Source of the DNA: an uncultured Eubacteriales bacterium
GTDB lineage: Bacteria; Bacillota; Clostridia; Christensenellales; CAG-138
Assembly: GCA_902761365.1 (NCBI GenBank)
Contig: CACWJZ010000009.1
Location: 1-64,000 of the forward strand
DNA length: 64,000 nucleotides
Reading direction: 5' to 3'
Shown here in pieces: positions 50,899 through 58,403 of this stretch. Below the pieces are notes generated by a model. The model did not search any database. It had not been told where the DNA came from and saw nothing but the letters and a program-made list of their open reading frames with translations. Made by a program: the position numbers and the translations under genes. The number at the start of each line of letters is the position of its first letter. The stretch's first letter is position 1.

Positions 50899-53060
50899 CG
50901 TGCTTTCCGCTTTGCCCATACCTCGATGGCGACGGTAGCCCCCAGGGCCAGCAGGAGCGACGCGACGATGGCCGGTCGGGCATAGGAGCGGCTGAAGTAC
51001 ACGCCGGAGGTCCCCACCTCCGGGACTGCAGACGGGTCGTAGGGGATGCCGGTCTCGGCGCAGAGCTGCTTGATGTTCAGAAAGTGGATGGTGGGCACGC
51101 CTTGGCTCAGATACCGCTCCACGAGGCCGCTTTTGGGGGTGATCCTGGGGTCGGCCTCCGGCAGCAGTCCCTGGCCGAAGCTGACGGCGGCGTCGGTGTC
51201 GCCCATGCCCAGGATGTTGCCGCCCACGTTGACGAAGGCGGCGATGTCCCCCATGCGGGCCATGCGGTCCAGCACGTCCGCCTCGTACCCCTCCGCATAG
51301 ACGGTCAGGGGCAGCCCCTCTGCCGCAAGGCGGGTTTGCATGGCGGCCACCTCCCGGATGTCGTCCTCGTCCTCCAGCAGATAAGCCAGCATGTTCTCCC
51401 CTGCGTCCCCGTCGCCGCCCATGGTGACGATCTCGGGCAGGGTGGACAGCAGCCCCGCCTCATGGGCCGTCAGGATCATCTCCGGCAGCACATAGCCCGG
51501 CAGGTTGGCCCCGAAGTTGGAGGAACCCACGGACACGCTGTAGGAAATCTCCAGGCCCATGACCTCCGCCGCACACAGAACGCCCAGATCGATGCCCGGG
51601 AAGGAGGCCGAGAAGCAGGCGCCGATCCTGTCCCCGAACCGGACCCCCGCCTCGTGCAGATACCGCACGGCCAGGGCGGCGAAGTCCGACAGCTGGGCGG
51701 TGCGCTTGGCTTCCTCGCTGCCCAGGGAGGTGGTGATGGGAGAGATCCGGGTGCCCATAAACCCCAGCCCCAAGGTGTCCTCCGGGGCCAGGTCGTAGCC
51801 ACGGTGCAGGCGCTCCGTCCGGACCGCATTTGTCACCTGCCGGTGGAGCCGGGCGGCGGCCTCCATCTCGTCCGCATAGGGCAGCCGGACCCGGTGGCCG
51901 GCCAGGTAGATGCCCAACACGGAGACCGCCAGCAGGGCAGCCACCATGCCGTGAAGCACCAGCCTGCGCCGCTGCACGCTGTTCCTCCTGCCGCTCAGCA
52001 GAAGGATGGCGCTTCCGGCCACGGCCACCAGCGCCCATGCGACGACGGCTGGGATGGATATGTTTTTCCCGTAATACATGGCCGCGGTGCCGATCTTGGG
52101 CGCGGTCTTAGGATCGAAGGGGATGCCGCTCTCCGCACAGAGAGCGCGCACGTTCAATAGATGGATGGCGGGGATGCCCTGCGTCAAATACCGCTCCGTG
52201 AGGCCGCTGGTGGAGTCGATCTCCAGTCGCTGGGGCGTCAGCAGGCCGCTGCCCAGGGTCAGGATGGCGGTGTTCTCCGCATGGCCCAGGCCCAGGCTGT
52301 TGCCGCCGGCGTTCACGAAGGCCCGAATATTCCCATAGAGCTGCTCATGGAGCTCGATGTCCTGCGCAAAGCTGTCGATGACGGCGGGAGCCATGCCCGC
52401 TTCGATCAGGCGCGCCTTCAACGCCTCCACGGCGGCTATGTCCTCGTCCTCCTCCATCACGTAGGCCATCATGTTGCGGCCCATGTCCCCGGCGCCGCCC
52501 ATGGTGACCAGCACGGGCAGGCGGGACAGGAGCCCGGCGTCGAACAGGGTCTTGACCATCTCGGGGAAGCTGTATTCCGGATTGTTGGCCCCGTACTTGG
52601 AGGAGCCCACGGAGGCGGAGTACCGCAGGTCCAGCCCCATCGCCTCTGCCGCACAGAGGACAGCCAGGTTGAGGCCCGGATAGGACCCGGAAAAGTTGGC
52701 GCCCACGGGGTCCCCGGCCTTCAGCCCGGCTTCCGTGAAATAACGGACGCACAGGGCGGCAAAGTCCGGCAGCTGGGCCGTGCGCTTCTCCTCCAGACCC
52801 GCGGCGGTAGTCATAATGGCGGAAAAATCGCAACCCAAAAGCCCGATGCTCAGGGTATCCTCCGCCGCAAGGGCCACACCCCGCCGGGCCTTCTCTGCCC
52901 GGATGAGGGACGCCGCCCGCTCATGGAGCCGGGCCGCCGCTTCCATCCGGTCCGCATAGGGAAGGCGGCGGTGCTGCCCCGTCCAAAGGATGGCAGCCCC
53001 GCCCAGCAGGAGGGCCAGCGCCAGGCAGGCCCAGGCCATGAGGCGACGCTTCCCGCTCAT
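50895..53060 (-). CDS. pgsW: PgsW-type poly-gamma-glutamate system protein, internally duplicated
   Basis: 721 residues made of two homologous copies of the poly-gamma-glutamate system protein domain. Copy 1 spans about 30-332 and copy 2 about 390-695. Matching landmarks include RLPYADRMEAAARLH / RLPYADEMEAAARLH, KRTAQLPDFAAL / KRTAQLSDFAAL, VGSSKYGAN / VGSSNFGAN, TMGGAGDMGRNMMAY / TMGGDGDAGENMLAY and AFVNAGGNSLGLG / AFVNVGGNILGMG. Hydrophobic helices lie at the N-terminus (about 7-27), between the copies (about 336-356 and 367-387) and at the C-terminus. PgsW accompanies PgsB/PgsC where CapA/PgsA is missing; normal PgsW is one copy of about 340-390 residues. The ATG at 53060 overlaps the pgsC stop (ATGA). 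Function: unknown accessory, extracytoplasmic. Confidence 0.88.
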   Translation of the reverse strand: MSGKRRLMAWACLALALLLGGAAILWTGQHRRLPYADRMEAAARLHERAASLIRAEKARRGVALAAEDTLSIGLLGCDFSAIMTTAAGLEEKRTAQLPDFAALCVRYFTEAGLKAGDPVGANFSGSYPGLNLAVLCAAEAMGLDLRYSASVGSSKYGANNPEYSFPEMVKTLFDAGLLSRLPVLVTMGGAGDMGRNMMAYVMEEDEDIAAVEALKARLIEAGMAPAVIDSFAQDIELHEQLYGNIRAFVNAGGNSLGLGHAENTAILTLGSGLLTPQRLEIDSTSGLTERYLTQGIPAIHLLNVRALCAESGIPFDPKTAPKIGTAAMYYGKNISIPAVVAWALVAVAGSAILLLSGRRNSVQRRRLVLHGMVAALLAVSVLGIYLAGHRVRLPYADEMEAAARLHRQVTNAVRTERLHRGYDLAPEDTLGLGFMGTRISPITTSLGSEEAKRTAQLSDFAALAVRYLHEAGVRFGDRIGACFSASFPGIDLGVLCAAEVMGLEISYSVSVGSSNFGANLPGYVLPEMILTAHEAGLLSTLPEIVTMGGDGDAGENMLAYLLEDEDDIREVAAMQTRLAAEGLPLTVYAEGYEADVLDRMARMGDIAAFVNVGGNILGMGDTDAAVSFGQGLLPEADPRITPKSGLVERYLSQGVPTIHFLNIKQLCAETGIPYDPSAVPEVGTSGVYFSRSYARPAIVASLLLALGATVAIEVWAKRKAR

Positions 53061-53479
53061 AGCATGCCCACCCACAGCAAACACAGGGCGCAGAGGGCCG
53101 TCACCGCCGCCAGGGAGATGCCGGTCTTCACGAACCCCTGCCGCTGCAGATCCCGGACCAGGAGGGCCGGGACCAGGTAGCCGATGACCCGGATGCCGAA
53201 GGGCAATACCCCCAGGCTCCCCACCAGCCAGGTCAAAGCAAAGCTCAGCACCACGTTGACGGCGAAGAGCCGCCGCCCGTACAGGATCAGATACCGGTCG
53301 AGGAGCTTATCGAGGCCGTATACCCCCAGGACGATCAGCAAGCTGTAGGCGATGCGCCAGGGGTCGTTGAGGCTCAACGCCAGGTAGACGGGGGCCACCA
53401 GGCCGCCGGTGGAGAGGCCCGTGATCTCGGAATAGAGCACGGCGATGAGTACGCCTACGATGACGATCTTGCTATACAT
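53057..53479 (-). CDS. pgsC: Poly-gamma-glutamate biosynthesis protein PgsC/CapC
   Basis: 140 residues, an integral membrane protein with four or five helices. The N-terminal VGVLIAVLYSEITGLSTGGLVAPVYLAL is the PgsC/CapC signature. With PgsB it forms the membrane-bound amide-ligase complex that polymerises glutamate through gamma-carboxyl links. The gene overlaps pgsB by eight bases at its start and pgsW by four at its end, so the three are translationally coupled. No pgsA/capA gene lies next to it. Confidence 0.9.
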   Translation of the reverse strand: MYSKIVIVGVLIAVLYSEITGLSTGGLVAPVYLALSLNDPWRIAYSLLIVLGVYGLDKLLDRYLILYGRRLFAVNVVLSFALTWLVGSLGVLPFGIRVIGYLVPALLVRDLQRQGFVKTGISLAAVTALCALCLLWVGML

Positions 53480-54638
53480 GCTCCCGCTCGCCTCCTATGT
53501 TCACCGGCAACTCCTTTAGTTCCCGCTGCGCCCGTTCCACCAGGCGCATGCCCTCGTTCTTGATGTTCCCCACCGCCAGGATCAGGCGGGGGGCGTCGCA
53601 GGTGAAGGGGATGTCCTCCGCCACGCGAAAGCCCCGCACCGGCGCATTCGGCGCCGCCCGGCGGCACAGCCGCGCCAGAGCCCGCTGCTCGTCCCCCAGG
53701 AGCCAGATCTCCTTGGGCTCCATCTCGCGGCACAGCCGCACCATGTCCTGGGCCCGGGCGGGCCGGTCGCCCCGGTTGTTGATGAGGATGACCAGCTCCT
53801 CTCCCCCCTCGTTTCGGGTGGCTTCGTAGATCATCCTGGTGGAGCTCACGTCGTTGGCGGACAGGGCGTTGACGAAGGTCAGGTTCTCCCCCCCGTACAC
53901 GGACAGGGCAAAGGGGTCCCGCACGAAGGCTTTCACCCCCTCGAAGGCGGTGAGCCGGTCCACCCCCAGCCCCGCACACACGTCCAGAGCCAGGGCCACG
54001 TTTTCCGGGAAGTCCAGCTCCCTGGCCCCGGGGATGTGGGCGATGGACGCTGGATCGGAGATGGTCAGGGTGCTGTGAAGGCGCTCGGCCCGGGCCGCCA
54101 GTTGGTCGGGGAAATCCCGCTCCGCCGTGAAGATCAGCCCCTTTTGAGGCAGCATCTCCATGAGACAGTCCAATATCTCCGCCCGGGTGCCCCCCATCAC
54201 ATCCATGTGATCGAGGCGGGCGTTGGTGATGACCCCCACGTCGCATCGAAGCATATTTCGCCCTGACACCCGCTGATACTCGGGCTGCAGGGCCATACAC
54301 TCGATCACCAGGACGTCCGCCTTCTCCTGGGCGGCCTTGTGCAGGTATCTCAGCTGCTCCCGGATGTTGGCGGGGGCGCGGCGCTCAATGAGCTCCTGCC
54401 GGCCGTCGGGGTGGATGGCGATGGGCAGGGTGCCCGTGGTCTTGCACAGGACCCGATGGCCCCCGGCGGTGAGCCCCGCGGCGATCATGCGGGTCACGGT
54501 GGACTTGCCCCGGGTCCCGTTCACATAGATCACGTGCCGCAGCGCCTGCCGATCCCGTTTCGCCTGCAGCGTCTCCCAACCAAGGTGCAACAGGAGCAGG
54601 GACGAAAAGATGAGGATTAGTATGTCCGTTCTGTCCAT
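53472..54638 (-). CDS. pgsB: Poly-gamma-glutamate synthase PgsB/CapB
   Basis: 388 residues. An N-terminal membrane helix (about 5-20) precedes a Mur-ligase-like ATPase domain: the P-loop is NGTRGKST (about 40-47), ITNARLDHMDVMG (about 138-150) holds the metal/ATP residues, and RGDRPARAQDM lies near 290. It activates the growing chain with ATP and adds glutamate at the gamma-carboxyl. The length fits CapB/PgsB. It is the first gene of pgsB-pgsC-pgsW. The -10 of its promoter ends only six bases before the ATG, and no Shine-Dalgarno fits, so the message is probably leaderless. Confidence 0.92.
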   Translation of the reverse strand: MDRTDILILIFSSLLLLHLGWETLQAKRDRQALRHVIYVNGTRGKSTVTRMIAAGLTAGGHRVLCKTTGTLPIAIHPDGRQELIERRAPANIREQLRYLHKAAQEKADVLVIECMALQPEYQRVSGRNMLRCDVGVITNARLDHMDVMGGTRAEILDCLMEMLPQKGLIFTAERDFPDQLAARAERLHSTLTISDPASIAHIPGARELDFPENVALALDVCAGLGVDRLTAFEGVKAFVRDPFALSVYGGENLTFVNALSANDVSSTRMIYEATRNEGGEELVILINNRGDRPARAQDMVRLCREMEPKEIWLLGDEQRALARLCRRAAPNAPVRGFRVAEDIPFTCDAPRLILAVGNIKNEGMRLVERAQRELKELPVNIGGEREHV

Positions 54639-54644
54639 GATCCC

Positions 54645-54673
54645 ATTGTAAGCTTTGCGCCCGCCCCTGTCCA
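54645..54673 (-). promoter_or_regulatory. Promoter of pgsB, predicting a leaderless transcript
   Basis: Minus strand TGGACA (54673-54668), 17-base spacer, TACAAT (54650-54645). Six bases separate TACAAT from the ATG at 54638, so the predicted start site coincides with the A of ATG. Confidence 0.65.
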
Positions 54674-54686
54674 GTTTTTTGTTACG

Positions 54687-54715
54687 GAAAAGGACGGCGG
54701 ATCGCTCCGCCGTCC
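54687..54715 (-). terminator. Terminator after the M14 deacylase-like gene
   Basis: Minus strand GGACGGCGGA (54715-54706) pairs with TCCGCCGTCC (54701-54692) around four bases, followed by TTTTC. It insulates the pgs promoter from the upstream operon. Confidence 0.8.
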
Positions 54716-54737
54716 CCGTGTTTTTGGGAAGGACCGC

Positions 54738-55874
54738 TTATTTCAGGTAGAGACCCAGGTCGTCCGTATTCACCATTTCCTCATAGTCGGGCCAATTTTC
54801 GACCTGGATGGCACGCCCATCGTCGTCCAGGGTGTTGTTATAGGACGCGATGAGCTCATCAATGGTGGTGATATGACGGGCCACCCGCAAGGACAGGGGG
54901 AAGTTGCCGGAGCTGTAATCCACATACAACAGACCCAACTCATAGCCCTTCACGTAGCAGGGGTCCTCGCCGGTGAGGACCAGCTTCTCGTCGGTATAGC
55001 CGCGGAACCGGCCCTGGGAGGGGTTGCCCACCTCCAACAGCAGGGCGTAGGTATCGGTGAAGTCGCCCAGCTCTCGGTGGGTGAGGCCATGGAGCTTCAC
55101 AGGGGAAGGCTCGAGGCGCATGCCGATCTCTCTGTCCTCCAGCTCCACCTTAGCGCCCACCGCCACATCCATGGCCCGCTCATGGGCCACGATAGCGTTG
55201 TTCACCGCGTATTCGGGGCTGGACTCATGGAGGTCGATCTCCATGTCGATCTTCTCGGTGTTGATCATTTTGGTCACCGCGTAGGCCACCTGTTCGGACA
55301 GGGTGCCATACTTGATGCCGGGATAGCACCGGTTCAGGTTCCGGGTCTCGGAGCCGGACAGGCTCTGACCGGAGGTGTGGGTGTAGATGTCCGGATCGGG
55401 CCACTGATCGATGGGATTGGTGGCGCGGGAACCGTAATGGAACACCCGCTGTTCACCGGACGGGGTGGTGAAGTGCATGTACTGGGGGGAGCCCTCCAGC
55501 GGATCGTTGTGGGTGAGGCCCGAGGCGTTGATGCTGGGGATGATGTACAACGTCCCCTTGGTCACCTTCAGCTGTTCCAGCATGATGATGGCCGCCATAT
55601 GGCCCGCCGGCTCGTTGCCGTGGGTGCCGCCCAGCACCAGGGCGCTGCCGCCGTCTTCTTCGCCTTTGATGACGTACACCTTCGTGTCGCCGACGGTGCC
55701 CTTCAGGTTTTTGTTGTACCGGGAGAGCTTGAATACCTCGGTGACGTTGGTACCCTCGGTGACGATGTCCTCCACGAAATGACGCTTCTGATAGAAGCTG
55801 TTGCCGGCGATCGCCGCAAAGGCGATGGCGATGGCCAGGATGATACAGGTGCTGAGAATGCCTTTTTTCTTCAT
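54738..55874 (-). CDS. Membrane-anchored M14-like zinc deacylase (aspartoacylase/succinylglutamate desuccinylase type)
   Basis: 378 residues. One N-terminal membrane helix (about 5-25) places the catalytic domain outside the cell. The zinc motif is GGTHGNEPAG (His85, Glu88) and the third ligand is in EIDLHESSPE (His216). R and N residues in ETRNLNRCYPG fit the M14 carboxylate-binding pocket. A conserved late Glu may lie in LLLEVGNPSQGR. Relatives remove acyl groups from aspartate or glutamate derivatives, or cleave peptides. The ATG at 55874 follows GGGGGAG. It is the last gene of a run with the TRAP permease, 15 bases after a small membrane protein, which suggests that a gamma-glutamyl or N-acyl glutamate compound is trimmed near the transporter. 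Confidence 0.87.
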   Translation of the reverse strand: MKKKGILSTCIILAIAIAFAAIAGNSFYQKRHFVEDIVTEGTNVTEVFKLSRYNKNLKGTVGDTKVYVIKGEEDGGSALVLGGTHGNEPAGHMAAIIMLEQLKVTKGTLYIIPSINASGLTHNDPLEGSPQYMHFTTPSGEQRVFHYGSRATNPIDQWPDPDIYTHTSGQSLSGSETRNLNRCYPGIKYGTLSEQVAYAVTKMINTEKIDMEIDLHESSPEYAVNNAIVAHERAMDVAVGAKVELEDREIGMRLEPSPVKLHGLTHRELGDFTDTYALLLEVGNPSQGRFRGYTDEKLVLTGEDPCYVKGYELGLLYVDYSSGNFPLSLRVARHITTIDELIASYNNTLDDDGRAIQVENWPDYEEMVNTDDLGLYLK

Positions 55875-55888
55875 CGCTTTACTCCCCC

Positions 55889-56044
55889 TTATTTGATCAT
55901 GAAGATCCGAAGGATCAAGCAGACCAGGATCATCGCGCAACTGATCTTATCCACCACCTTGGTTTCCTTGAAGAGCATATTGTAGAGGACGCTGGCAAAG
56001 ACCATCACGGCGATGGCAAGATAGATGATCGTAGTGAATGACAT
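55889..56044 (-). CDS. 51-residue membrane protein next to the TRAP-type permease
   Basis: 51 residues beginning MSFTTIIYLAIAVMVFASVLYN and ending in a second hydrophobic stretch (DKISCAMILVCLILRIFMIK). It has two short helices with KETK between them. AAGGAGG lies nine bases before the ATG at 56044, and the gene lies 14 bases after the permease and 14 before the deacylase gene, so it is a real coding unit. It occupies the place where a TRAP system would have DctQ (about 160 residues) but is far shorter; it could be a minimal small subunit (inference). No known family recognised. Confidence 0.7.
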   Translation of the reverse strand: MSFTTIIYLAIAVMVFASVLYNMLFKETKVVDKISCAMILVCLILRIFMIK

Positions 56045-56058
56045 ATGCTGCTTCCTCC

Positions 56059-57345
56059 TTAGAACAGGCCGGCGATGAGCTTGGACTTCGCCAGGAAGAA
56101 CGCAGCCCAGACCAGCAGGATCACGATGGGGATAATGCACTTCTTCAGGATCAGCGTATACTTCTTGACGCCGGTGACCTGAGCGGCAAAGAGACCAGCA
56201 AGCGCCGTGGGCGGCATCATGTCACCCACAGAGGCGATGAGGCTGATGGCAGCCAAAACCACCACGGAGTTCCCGCCCAGGAAGGAGGCGTAGATATACG
56301 CGAAGGGCACGCCCAGCACGGAGCAGGCACCGAAGGACGACACCGCGCCGAACAGGGGGATGCTGGTGCAGGCCACGATGAGCCAGAGCACAGAGGGCAG
56401 GCCCAGGCAGGTCATGACGATGAGGCCCCGGACGCCGGTGGCGGTCATGACCTCGATGAACATGCCCACGCCCATGAGGATGGCCATGACGGGCGTCGCC
56501 GTGCGGATGGCCTCCGGGACGGTCTTGAGTACGTTGATCTTCTTGCCGGTGAACAGGCCCACCGCCGCGGACAGCAGGAAGATGACCGGCATGCCCAAAT
56601 CCTCCGTGAGCTTCAGGACCTTAAAGAAGATCATGAGGACGACCAGGGCGATGAAGGGCAGGTAGATCTTGAAGCCATACTGCTTGCGGATCTCGTCCTG
56701 CTTAGCAAGGGCGGGCTTGAGCTTTTCGTAGTCCAGGTTCTTCACCTTCCGAAGGCCCAGCAGCAGTACGACGACGATGGCCAGGGGGAAGGTCAACAGA
56801 AGCAGGGGGCCGGTGAAGCCCACGTAGGGCACGTCGATACCGGCGCAGATGATGAGAGCTGCGGTGTTCACAGGGGGGGCGATCATGCCGAGCAAGCCGC
56901 CCATGGCGATGATGGAGCCAGCGGTCACCGCGTCACAGCCCATGAGCATGAGCACGGGGGCCATGATGGAACCGGAGGACAGAACGGCCGCCGTAGACGA
57001 ACCGGTGATCATGCCCGGGAACATGATGATGAACATGATGAGGATCAGCAGCACGGCCGGGACCTTGTGGAACTTCTCGATGATGAGGCTGGACAAGGCG
57101 TCCAGGCCGCCGGAGTCTTCGATGACCTTCATGAAGACCATGGCGCTGGCGATGGTGAGGATGGTGTCCACATAGCCGAACTCACCCTCCACCATCATGC
57201 GAATGGTCTCCGTGCCGAGGCCACCCTCGATAGCGCCGACCACAGCCGCCGCCATCATGGACACGCCAACAGGCCACTTCAACGCGAAGCATCCCACCAT
57301 GAACACGCCCAGCATGAGTACGAATGTAATCACATACGGTGTCAT
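56059..57345 (-). CDS. TRAP-type large permease (DctM-like) or related carboxylate transporter
   Basis: 428 residues with 11 or more membrane helices in two inverted halves. The re-entrant loop motifs are GMITGSSTAAVLSSGSIMAPVLM with GMIAPPVNTAALIICAGID in the first half (about 110-170), and SLIASVGDMMPPTALAGLFAAQ in the second (about 375-396). This resembles DctM/CitM elevator transporters; members move dicarboxylates, N-acyl sugars or amino acid derivatives. No DctP (TAXI/DctP binding protein) or DctQ gene adjoins; the DUF6305-like lipoprotein upstream and the 51-residue protein downstream may replace them (inference). A hairpin between the lipoprotein and this gene supports that reading. 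Confidence 0.85.
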   Translation of the reverse strand: MTPYVITFVLMLGVFMVGCFALKWPVGVSMMAAAVVGAIEGGLGTETIRMMVEGEFGYVDTILTIASAMVFMKVIEDSGGLDALSSLIIEKFHKVPAVLLILIMFIIMFPGMITGSSTAAVLSSGSIMAPVLMLMGCDAVTAGSIIAMGGLLGMIAPPVNTAALIICAGIDVPYVGFTGPLLLLTFPLAIVVVLLLGLRKVKNLDYEKLKPALAKQDEIRKQYGFKIYLPFIALVVLMIFFKVLKLTEDLGMPVIFLLSAAVGLFTGKKINVLKTVPEAIRTATPVMAILMGVGMFIEVMTATGVRGLIVMTCLGLPSVLWLIVACTSIPLFGAVSSFGACSVLGVPFAYIYASFLGGNSVVVLAAISLIASVGDMMPPTALAGLFAAQVTGVKKYTLILKKCIIPIVILLVWAAFFLAKSKLIAGLF

Positions 57346-57363
57346 GTTTCTTCTCCTTTTACC

Positions 57364-57392
57364 CCTGACGCAGGGAATGACCCTGCTTCAGG
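57364..57392 (-). other. Intercistronic hairpin between the DUF6305 gene and the permease
   Basis: Outer stem CCTGA/TCAGG (57364-57368 with 57388-57392) and inner stem GCAGGG/CCCTGC (57370-57375 with 57381-57386). It lies between the putative solute-binding lipoprotein and its permease, as in the ABC operons of this window. Confidence 0.55.
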
Positions 57393-57398
57393 TGGTTT

Positions 57399-58328
57399 TT
57401 ACAAACCGAACAGGGTCTTGAGCACATCCCGGGCCCCGCTGGACTTGGCCACATAGGCCGTGGGCGTGCTGTTGCCTGCCAGGATGTCGTGCATCAGGTT
57501 GTCCGTATCGCCGCTCTCCACGATGATGGCGATATCCGCCGCCGCAAAAGCAGGCTTGATAAAGGAATCGGACAGGGTGCCGCGCCGGTCAGCGCCGCCA
57601 ACGTGCATGGCGATGACGGTGATGCCCAGCTCCTTGGCTTTAGCGATGAGCGCGTCCGCACGGGCGAGCTCCTGATCCGCGTCGATACCGGCCGCGCCCA
57701 GGCCCTTGTTGGAACCGCCGACAGCCAGGATGATGGTCTTATACTTGCTGGTCAGCTCCTCAGCCTTGATGGTGTTGTTCTGGTACACGTCCAGCTTGAT
57801 CTTCTTGCAGTGGGTGGCGACGATGTCCACGTCCGCGCTCTGGCCCACGCTGGTGAGGATCGCGGGAAGCTGGCAGCTGCCGGGGGTGACGGCAGGCAGG
57901 TCGCCGGTGGCGGCAGGGGCGGCCTCGGCGGGAGCAGCCTCGGCAGGGGCAGCCTCAGCGGGGGCGGCTTCAGCGGGAGCGGCTTCAGCGGGGGCGGCTT
58001 CAGCGGGAGCGGCCTCAGCGGGAGCGGCCTCAGCAGGGGCAGTCTCAGCGGGAGCGGCCTCTACGGGGGCAGTCTGGGCTTGCGCAGCGGGGATGTACGT
58101 TACAGGAACGCCCTTTTCCTCCAACTCCTTCACCTGCTCCTCCAGCACGGCGATCCGCGTGGAGAGAGCCAACTTGTCCTCCATGTCCTTCTGCTTCTGT
58201 TCGAGAACAGCGACCTTGGTGGCAAGGGCGGCCAAATCGTCAGCATCGGCGGCTTCGTATTTCTGACTGCAGGCAGCCAGAGCCGTCAGCATGATGAGGG
58301 CCAGCACGAGAGAAAGAATCTTCTTCAT
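57399..58328 (-). CDS. Lipoprotein with coiled coil, PAEAA repeats and a DUF6305-like domain
   Basis: 309 residues. Signal peptide with lipobox LAAC (Cys20). A coiled coil (about 30-75; leucine heptads, two VAVLE/IAVLE repeats) and a low-complexity run of about ten AAPAE pentapeptides (about 85-140) form a long stalk. The C-terminal domain (about 150-309) has ILTSVGQSADVDIVATHCKK, IILAVGGSNKGLGAAGIDAD, ITVIAMHVGGADRRGTLSDSFI and IIVESGDTDN, which I recognise as DUF6305, a family without a known activity. The Rossmann-like fold and position before a TRAP-type permease suggest a solute receptor (inference). The second of two ATGs (58328) is nine bases after AGGAG; the first (58334) is too close. 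Confidence 0.8.
   Translation of the reverse strand: MKKILSLVLALIMLTALAACSQKYEAADADDLAALATKVAVLEQKQKDMEDKLALSTRIAVLEEQVKELEEKGVPVTYIPAAQAQTAPVEAAPAETAPAEAAPAEAAPAEAAPAEAAPAEAAPAEAAPAEAAPAEAAPAATGDLPAVTPGSCQLPAILTSVGQSADVDIVATHCKKIKLDVYQNNTIKAEELTSKYKTIILAVGGSNKGLGAAGIDADQELARADALIAKAKELGITVIAMHVGGADRRGTLSDSFIKPAFAAADIAIIVESGDTDNLMHDILAGNSTPTAYVAKSSGARDVLKTLFGL
57907..58073. repeat. 15-base tandem repeats encoding AAPAE
   Basis: About ten imperfect 15-base units inside the DUF6305-like gene; differences are mainly third-position G/A changes. Expected to vary in number between strains by slippage. Confidence 0.85.
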
Positions 58329-58353
58329 TTCCATACTCTCCTTCTTTGGAATG

Positions 58354-58379
58354 GGCCGCCCACCCCAGGGTGGGCGGCC
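58354..58379 (-). other. Intercistronic hairpin between ggt and the DUF6305 gene
   Basis: An 11- to 12-pair GC-rich stem (GGCCGCCCACC with GGTGGGCGGCC, 58354-58379) without a U-tract, between the gamma-glutamyltransferase stop and the lipoprotein gene. Confidence 0.65.
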
Positions 58380-58403
58380 GTGTGTCAGTCGGTCAGGTTT
58401 AGC

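Noticed and set aside
48054..52160. A 1368-codon open frame on the plus strand
   Set aside because: It is antisense to pulA and pgsW, which have full domain content, ribosome sites and promoters. Its translation is a His/Gly/Val-rich shadow typical of GC-rich antisense frames.
57907..58073. Possible CRISPR array
   Set aside because: The repeats are 15 bases, adjoin without spacers and are in frame in a lipoprotein gene. No cas gene is present in the window.
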